Assembly (NCBI GenBank): GCA_963555705.1 | Contig: OY743183.1 | Span: 29,299,932 to 29,363,931, forward strand | DNA length: 64,000 nucleotides | Direction: 5' to 3' | From: Ligustrum vulgare | Lineage: Eukaryota; Streptophyta; Magnoliopsida; Lamiales; Oleaceae | Shown: positions 57,601-64,000 of the stretch, in pieces | Layout of the letters: each line of letters starts with the position of its first letter | How positions within the stretch are numbered: position 1 is the first letter of the stretch | Made by a program: the position numbers and the translations under genes | Notes under the pieces: generated by a model | What the model was told of the DNA's origin: nothing | Databases searched by the model: none | The model's input: the letters and a program-made list of their open reading frames with translations, nothing else

Positions 57601-60600
57601 CGGAGGAAGGTTTATGATAGTACATACCAGGAAATTGTGGAGATTATTATTGATGGCATCTTGATTCAAAAATAAGAAATGAAATTTTAGGAAATTGTCC
57701 TTGTGGATAGGATTTGTGGAAAATGAGAATAAGACTTCACAATGATTATTTATTATGGAGTAGTGTGCAGAAAGAGTGGCAATGACAGAGTCCAAGATTT
57801 ATTGAGTTTGAGAGATTGATATAAAATCTTAGTGAGTATATTGACATAAAAGGTTCGTGTGAAGGATATGATGGTTATTATGTTGTAATCTTAGAGAGAT
57901 TGATATGATTAATTGAGGTCAGCTGTGTGACTTTTTATTATAATGAGATTGTATCCTTGGGTTAAGTAAACTTGATGAGGAATTTTATATGAATCACAAA
58001 AGTTTTATTCATTGGTGAGGTCAAGGATTTATTTATAAAATACTTGGTTAGAGTATTGTTATGATGATTTTGAAAGCATGGATTCTTAAGTTAGTACCTT
58101 GGCTTTAGTTTAAGATGAGTGTATGATGCCGAATACTTGATTACAATATATAAGTATGGATTACAGGATTTAAGTTGATCCCTTGATTTTAAAAGAAATG
58201 CCAGCATGTTCAGAAAGGATTTCGTATGTAAATCTTTCCAGAAAGATTATGTCAAAGTTAGTATTTCTACTGTATATTTCGGTATGGACGTCAAGTTTCA
58301 CTAATTCTGGATTACAAAGTTTTATTTTGGTCAATCTTGATTTTAGTTTTAAGAATGCGATCAATCAATATATACATTAAGGTTGAGACGTTATAATGGA
58401 CTCTATGAAAGGCTGGAAATAGAAAGTTAGTGAATGGATTCATAAGTGGGATAATGTCGGTTAATGGCCTCCTACAACAATAGCCATCAAACTTCGGTCT
58501 GTATTGAGTACTATACGATAGGAAGTGTAGATCGTCAGTTACGAGGGTGATCTAGGAGAATGAAAGTTATTGGTCCAGAAATAGTACAGCAGACAACTGA
58601 AGTTGTTGAAAAGATTCGTTAACAAATGAAGATTGCACAGAGTAGACAGAATAGCTACGTGGACAAAAGAAGGAAACTTTTGGAAATTACTATAGGCGAT
58701 ACGATCTTTTTGAAGGTAGCTCCAATGAAATGAGTTATGAGATGAATAAAGGAAAGTTTAGTCTGCAATTTGTTGGCCCCTTTGAGATACTTGAAAGGGT
58801 GGGTGACCTAGCTTATCAGGTTGCATTGCCACCGGCACTATCTGGGGGTTCATAACGTATTTCACGTGTCGAGGTTGAGGAAGTATATTTCGGATTCCAC
58901 CCATAGTCTCAGTTATGAGTCATTAGATCTTTGTGAGGATCTAACTTATGAGGAAACACCTGTGAGAATCCTAATGAAAGCAGGCAAGGAATTTAGAAGA
59001 AAGAAGATTTCGTTAGTTAAGGTTCTTTGGAGGAATCATACAGTAGAAGAGGCTACATGGAAATGCAAAGATGAAATACGTGTCAAGTATCCACACCTTT
59101 TGGTAAGTTTTAATTTCGAGGACGAAATTTCTTTTAGGGGGTAAGGAATTGTAAGACCGCTTTTCATTTCTCGTGCAATTTTAAATTTCAAGTAATGTTC
59201 TTGGGAATGTTATTATAAATTATGATTTTATGATCTTTAATGTCTATAATTGGAATTATTTTGCAGTGGAAGAACTTGGACGCCGGCTCGATCAATGTAC
59301 CAATTTGAAAGACTATAAATTGGTTATTTGAATTATTTACGTGCAATTCTATGTAAATAATTGTTTTATTGCCTCAGCATGTTATTTTCTATTTTATTAT
59401 GCCAATTTGGAATCTGGGGGAAAAGTGTAGTGTCAATCGAGAGTAAATAAAACTAATAGACTTACTTAAACAAAAGAGAAGAGTTGAGGGACTGATTTGC
59501 AAATTCCAAAAGATTTAAAACTTAACCTAACCTAATCACTCTCTCACTCACGCTCTCTCCCTACGCGGTCTCTCTCTCCGCTCTCTTCCGCCTCGCTCTC
59601 TCTTCTCTCTCGGTCTCCGCTTGCTTTCTCTCTCTCGGCTCTCACCGTCGTCGCCGACCACCGGTAGTAAGCCCTTCCCCCTCTTCCCATTTCTCTTCAA
59701 GACACACACACGCACCCGCGAACCCCACCCGCACACACGGACGCTCACAATTTCGTGGTTTCACACACGAAATCACTATGTATATGTATATGTGTGTATA
59801 TATTGTGAATGTATGTAAATATGTGTTATTTCTCATATCTTCAGATTTAAGTTAGTAGATTTCGAATTTCACTGTAAAATTGGAAGATTTGGGTAATGTT
59901 CATGTATGTATACATGTAATTGTGTATATGTACATATATTGATGTATATGTATATGTAAACTCCGTATATGAGAATTTCAGATTTTGGGGAAGTGTAAAT
60001 CTGAATTTTAATTTGGGATTTTGAAATGTAAGATTTTAATTGTTAGTAAATTTGTTAGTTTAATTGAAATGTTTAGTTGTGTTTCGAGTTAGAAATGGTA
60101 AATTTCGAAATTTGGGAAATAGCATATAAATGATTACATTGATTCTTAGTCTTGGAATATCATGATTTTTGGGTTATTTCGAAATTATTATATGAAATTG
60201 TGTGTGTATCCATGGTTAATTCTCAAATTTTGAAATGTAAGAATTTAATTATTTCCTAACTGTTTAAGTGTGATTTTAGGTTGAAAACCAAATTCAGATT
60301 TGGGGCAATGTGTATATATGTGCATCCCAAATTTTATAATAAAGTTTAGATTTGAAGAAAGATTTTATTTAATTGTATGCATTTTCAGATTATGGAATTT
60401 AAAGGATTCAATTAGCTCAACTGTCTAGAGTGATTTGTATTTGACATGGCTTAATATTCCACTTGATTTGAATTGTAAGTCACATGAAAGTCTCATCCTC
60501 ATTTAGGAGTTTTAAATGGGAATTTTGAACTAAAAACATATTTTATTAATGAATTGAAATAATCAGGAGAATTGGTACATTGACGTCACGGGAATCTGAG

Positions 60601-62936
60601 ACTCTTCCACTTGCAAGTCAAGATAACGGTAAATACTAAGGATGTCAAGTAAGTAAACTTCCCCCTATTTTCATAGAAGTCGAATGTAAATGTGAAAGTT
60701 ATGTGTAAATGACTGTCGTGCAAATTACTTGCCTTGATGAATTGCATTTACTTTATGAAAGCATATGTTATTGAGAAGAATGTTAAAGCATGCACGTTAT
60801 TATGTCATTGCATCATTAAGCATGCACTGGCATCGAAATGGGAAAGTCAAATGTTTTAATGAAAGGAATGTGTCAAAGTGAATTTTTGTCAAAAATTATG
60901 TATCCCAAGTTTTTGAAAGAATGGGTGTACTTCTATGTCATGAAAGATGCGAGTGGGAAATGGGGCGCGGGGGACCGGCGTACCCGAATGTAATGTTACA
61001 CCGCTTTGCGGTGGGAAAGTGAATGCTACACCGCTTTGCGGTGGGAAAGTGAATGTTACACCGCTTCGCGGTGGGAAAGTGAATGTTAAACCGCTTTGCG
61101 GTGGAAATGCGCATGTTAATCTGGTTCCAAATAAGTAATTGCCCACTGTATTCTGATTGACTAGAAGTTACATCAAGTGAGCTCACGATGGAATGAAGTG
61201 AAGTTTTGAAATGTTAAGCGAAAGTTCGAAAAGTTTGAAAGTTCTGGAAAGTAAAGTAAATGGGGATACATACATGGAATTTTTTGAAAAGCATTCATGT
61301 CATAAGCATGCATTCATGCATAAAGTTTACTTACTGATCTTTAGCTCACCCCAATCCCTCCCCAACATTTCAGGTGATGAAAGTTAGATGATTAGAGGAG
61401 AGCACGTGGCGGCAGGCTCAGACAGTACCGACTTGACTTATTTAAAATTTAATTTAATGATTTAAATTAAGTTTTTAGTTGTTATTCTTTTAAATTGATA
61501 AATCATTTTGAATTAGTTTGTCGGTTCTTAGTCAAAATAAGTTATGGTATTCCCCTGTGATTAGTTTTATCATGTTTCATGAGTTTATAAATTTATACTT
61601 CAAATTATTTTGGTTGGGGAGTTTGGGGAATTGATGTTGAAGTTGAATTTTGGAATTATGGTTGAATGTTGAATGTTGGGATTGAATGAATTGGTTTTGA
61701 AAATGATGAATGTGGTTGAGATGTGATTGATGCTTTAAATCTTTTAAATTGGTTTTGGTGTCCCTCTACAGGTTGGCTATGTCCAATTTATAGAGGAGAC
61801 TCTGTCGAAATTTCTGTAAAAATTTTATAATAGTTAAATGAATACTTTCATTGTGTAAACGATTTAAATTCCGCATGGTTTTAAACGATTTATTTCCGCA
61901 TTAAAAGAAAAAGGGAAGTTAACACCTAGGTTTAAGATTCTTGAACTTGGGTGTTACAGCAATGGTTGGATACATCTATCCTACAAATATTTGCATTGTA
62001 AGACTTCTGATCACAAATTACAACTTCAATTTATATCATTGTTCGATCTCTATTTATTGGTATCATTATTATTAGGTACCTTCATGAGTTATGTCAGGAT
62101 TACGGTATTGATTCCATTGGATTCATGTCTCCGTCACACATTGCGTCGGTGTCGGTAAGAACAAATGCCAATGGTGTTGTAAATTATATGGACGAGACCA
62201 TGAGGGCAATGCAAACAAAGAAATTCATTCTAGCACCGTATTTTAAGGAGTAAGACCATTCTCTCTTGTTAATAGTTAATTTTTTTTTTTTTTGTAATTT
62301 GAAAAACACATGTTTGAATTTGTATTTACATGATCATAATACGTAGGAACCACTGGATGTTGCTAGTGATTTCTCCTCAGAAGAGTACGGTGTACTTATT
62401 GGATTCAGCTAGTGCATTTAAGCGTGACTTAGATATCAAGCCGCTATTGAATACGTAAGTTATGATAATTTTCATGAAATAATTGTGGAGTTGTGGTGAA
62501 ATTGATTGTGGAGTTGTGGTTTCACTTTGATGAATATATGTTGTGATTGTTGAGAAGTTGTGATAGATTCTATAGCAACGCGTCTATTTACAGGTTGGAT
62601 AAGTTCAATTTATAGGGGAGACTCTGCCAAAATTTTTATAGAAATCTTAGTTTTTGTATTTATTTATTTTGTAACAGGTTCGAATAATTTAATTCAATTT
62701 TAGGGCTTTCAAACTATACTGGACACAAGGAGGCATTAGGACAAGAGCCAATACAACGTGGCTAAAAATAAAGGTATGAAAACACATATTTAAAATATAT
62801 TACAAATCTTTGAATTATTTTCATATTCTATTTAGTGTGATTATTAATGTTAGTTTTCATTGTGAAAATTTCAGTGTCCTCAACAGCCCGGAGGTTCTGA
62901 GTGTGGCTACTATGTCATGAAAAATATGTATGAGAT
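51606..62936 (+). CDS. CACTA gene: transposase-associated domain fused to Ulp1-like protease (split)
   Basis: Exons 51606-52266 plus 61964-61997 (one exon, split by a retrotransposon), 62076-62249, 62347-62454, 62704-62773 and 62875-62936. With GT/AG borders and one copy of the GCAAT duplication removed, all phases agree and about 369 codons stay open until the LARD at 62937. Residues 1-78 form the transposase-associated domain (MDRDWMYGRRN, CPCCDCKN, RWIWHGE); about 135-148 is a basic, nuclear-signal-like block (KKIVKKSNKRKR). The C-terminal part is a C48/Ulp1-type peptidase: His in NHWMLLVIS, Asp in YLLDSAS, Gln in CPQQPGG, Cys in SECGYYVM. Many plant CACTA elements encode this protease on a separate ORF. 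There is no TNP2 catalytic domain between the two parts, so it cannot be a complete transposase. Exact start is the first ATG after a possible ttag acceptor. Confidence 0.8.
52267..55075 (+). repeat. Chromovirus 5' LTR
   Basis: Ends tgtaagaccgc…gggtgttaca. Includes a ct-rich stretch (52640-52760), a tata/tgta-rich stretch (52890-53090) and the hairpin array 54113-54235. Confidence 0.9.
54113..54235. repeat. Tandem ACCGCTTTGCGGTGG hairpin array in the LTR
   Basis: Four tandem units of about 30-31 bp, each with accgctttgcggtgg (or cttcgcgg), which folds as ccgc-ttt-gcgg. Repeated at 60996-61118 and, inverted and diverged, in the solo LTR at 47355-47470. The antisense short ORFs with repeated FPPQSGV are read through this array. 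Confidence 0.9.
55080..55091 (+). other. Primer-binding site, tRNA-iMet (chromovirus)
   Basis: tggtatcagagc, four bases after the LTR end. Confidence 0.9.
55530..56165 (+). pseudogene. Chromovirus protease and reverse-transcriptase traces
   Basis: 55650-55735 shows NVPIMVNGK-like words followed by FITLNTHKLDVILGME, which matches the end of a Ty3/gypsy retropepsin region. 56117-56165 reads MKKKDGFMRLCI, the start of the reverse transcriptase (KKKDGxxRxCxDYR). Both are followed by stops and frameshifts, and the palm domain (YxDD) is absent. Confidence 0.55.
58480..59145 (+). pseudogene. Integrase C-terminal part and chromodomain of the chromovirus
   Basis: 58560-58740 carries GPEIVQQTTEVVEKIR and SRQNSYVDKRRKLLEI, then GDTIFLKVAP, typical of the integrase C-terminal region, with stops between them. 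After another frameshift 58855-59145 is open: VFHVSRLRKYISD, then VRILMKAGKEFRRKKI, LVKVLWRNHTVEEATWK and YPHLL. This is the GPY/F tail and chromodomain of chromoviruses; the chromodomain directs insertion into heterochromatin. The end of the frame (NFEDEISFRG) overlaps the polypurine tract. Confidence 0.85.
59150..61958 (+). repeat. Chromovirus 3' LTR
   Basis: Same length as the 5' LTR. I noticed about eight single-base differences, for example 52308/59191, 52398/59281 and 61336 (gatctttagctc against gagctttagctc). Confidence 0.9.
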
Positions 62937-64000
62937 TATAGCGACCCAGAATTTTTATGCAATAAACAATTATTTTAATATTTAGAAAATTGTGTCGCTA
63001 CTATTTCATTTATTATTTTGAAGTTAACGCCGCGACGGATTCGTCTAGCCAAGTCAAGAAATATCGAATTTGTTCGATTTTAAATTAAATGTCCGAATTT
63101 CTAAAATTATATTATTTAAAGTATTATTTTCAAAATCATTTTTGAATTCCAAATTTATTAAAATATCCCAATGATCCTTATCAAATTATTTCAAGTCCAA
63201 ATACGTAATTCAAATTTTATCTCAATATTTATTTATTTTAATTTGATTATATTTAATTAAACCAAATTTTCTCCACATGTTTTCATATCTTTACACCATT
63301 TTCTTTATTCCTCTTTCCATCTCATTATACAACACATCTCCTTTTTCTTTTCACAAAATCTAATCATTTTATTCTAAAACCTTACACCTAATCTAATTCC
63401 TACCCAACCTAAAACTCCACCACGATTTCATCATACAACCACACCTCCATTCAACTCACATGGCACAACCTATATTCCCTTTCCATTATTTTTATTTGAT
63501 GATTCCCCATGTCTTCTCTTTAATCATTTTAATTTCTTTCTCTTTTCCTTTAAAAACACCAACATTCATCACCCGTATCCATCATATTCTCCACCAAATC
63601 AACCATCAAAACATAATGATGATATTCTATTTCACACCAAATTCTCCACTAACCAAAACACAATTTCATTTCCACCTATCTTAATTCCACCACACTAACA
63701 CAAATCTGTATAAAACCATAAGTACAGATCAAACCACCTTCATCCCCATGAATCATCACGTCTACCATCAATGCCTGCACCCAACTCCATCATCTTCAAT
63801 AACCACAGCCATTCCAACAAACTGCTGCCTATCACCATACAATACACCATCGACTTGCAACCAAGACAACCATTTCAATAACCATCGCCCCACCAGTTCA
63901 CTGCCAATCAGATTATCACCGGAAATTCATCACTGCATTAATGCCAATTCAATCAGAACCATCAACAACTAATATTCCCCAAAACAATCATACTCAGCAC
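62937..64000 (+). mobile_element. LARD copy 3, LTR start, cut by window end
   Basis: Starts tatagcgacccagaattttt and continues with gccgcgacggattcgtctagc and tcaagaaatatcgaatttgt as in the LTRs of copies 1 and 2, then becomes cat/cac-rich. 1064 bases are inside the window. It interrupts the CACTA gene right after KNMYEII. The short ORFs (63460-63684 and 63748-63972) are low complexity. Confidence 0.85.

Larger units (their letters stand above)
52267..61958 (+). mobile_element. Ty3/gypsy chromovirus with 2.8-kb LTRs, decayed interior
   Basis: LTRs 52267-55075 and 59150-61958, both 2809 bp, tgtaagaccgctttt to gggtgttaca, with only a few differences noticed. Perfect 5-bp duplication GCAAT (52262-52266 and 61959-61963). 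Primer site tggtatcagagc (tRNA-iMet) is at 55080-55091; the purine tract agggggtaag lies just before 59150. The interior is 4.1 kb, with traces of protease, reverse transcriptase and integrase and a good chromodomain. The middle (56290-58380) resembles the internal region of the LARD family. Not autonomous. Inserted in exon 1 of the CACTA gene. Confidence 0.92.
50415..62936 (+). mobile_element. CACTA element, left end and body, interrupted
   Basis: Starts cactagtacaaaaacgcg, a plant CACTA terminus, followed by a subterminal palindrome (ttaggcgtcggttc, ttcgagaaccgacgccta, 50447-50481). The body holds a five-exon gene (51606-62936). A chromovirus sits in exon 1 (52267-61958) and a LARD element cuts in at 62937. 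The right terminus is beyond the window. Confidence 0.75.

Noticed and set aside
57562..58380. Short ORFs in the chromovirus interior
   Set aside because: No protein motif; the region aligns with non-coding LARD interior.

Overview
The window looks like intergenic chromatin of a dicot plant. The sequence is AT-rich, gene fragments carry GT/AG introns, retrotransposon primer sites match plant initiator tRNA-Met or tRNA-Asp, and Ty3/gypsy, Ty1/copia, CACTA, hAT, MULE and TRIM-like elements are nested in each other. I see no complete ordinary host gene with introns. Almost every recognisable coding stretch is inside a mobile element, or is a captured or decayed piece of a host gene.

Region by region. 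1-2327: 5' end of an Athila-like Ty3/gypsy element on the minus strand, with broken gag, tRNA-Asp primer site and LTR. 2328-7863: LTR scrap, a CACTA transposase-associated fragment, a small MITE, and a hAT-like element carrying a second hAT-like element, both with 8-bp target duplications. 7864-15860: a CACTA terminus, the decayed 3' half of a KDM5/JMJ17-like histone demethylase gene (minus strand), then a complete 5.3-kb CACTA element that has captured exons of several host genes (CHID1-like glycosidase, GPN3-like GTPase, others unknown). 17068-18578: a MULE-like giant foldback with a perfect 9-bp target duplication. 19878-22340: a row of gene scraps with introns kept (ribosomal protein eL15, ribonucleotide reductase large subunit, mitochondrial pyruvate dehydrogenase E2).

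23519-33597 and 33877-43722 are two members of one large, mostly non-coding retrotransposon family (LARD type; LTRs about 3.8 and 3.2 kb, tRNA-iMet primer site), in opposite orientation. A third copy starts at 62937 and runs off the window. The second copy is the most striking object here. In place of about 0.9 kb of ordinary internal sequence it carries about 2 kb with two intact, intron-free, antisense ORFs: a full-length LONELY GUY (LOG) cytokinin-activating enzyme, and a small basic Cys-rich protein that resembles the nucleic-acid-binding proteins of flexi-type plant RNA viruses. Each ORF has a TATA-like box, and three copies of a hairpin-forming repeat lie downstream of LOG.

43723-50411: a dead Ty1/copia element split first by a palindromic TRIM-like double element (44152-45881) and then by a solo LTR (46484-49201). 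50415-62936: a CACTA element whose gene fuses a transposase-associated domain to a Ulp1-type cysteine protease. Its reading frame is open across five exons once a chromovirus (52267-61958, inserted in exon 1) is removed, and it is cut at the window edge by the third LARD copy.

I find no tRNA or rRNA genes, no CRISPR and no bacterial-type operons.
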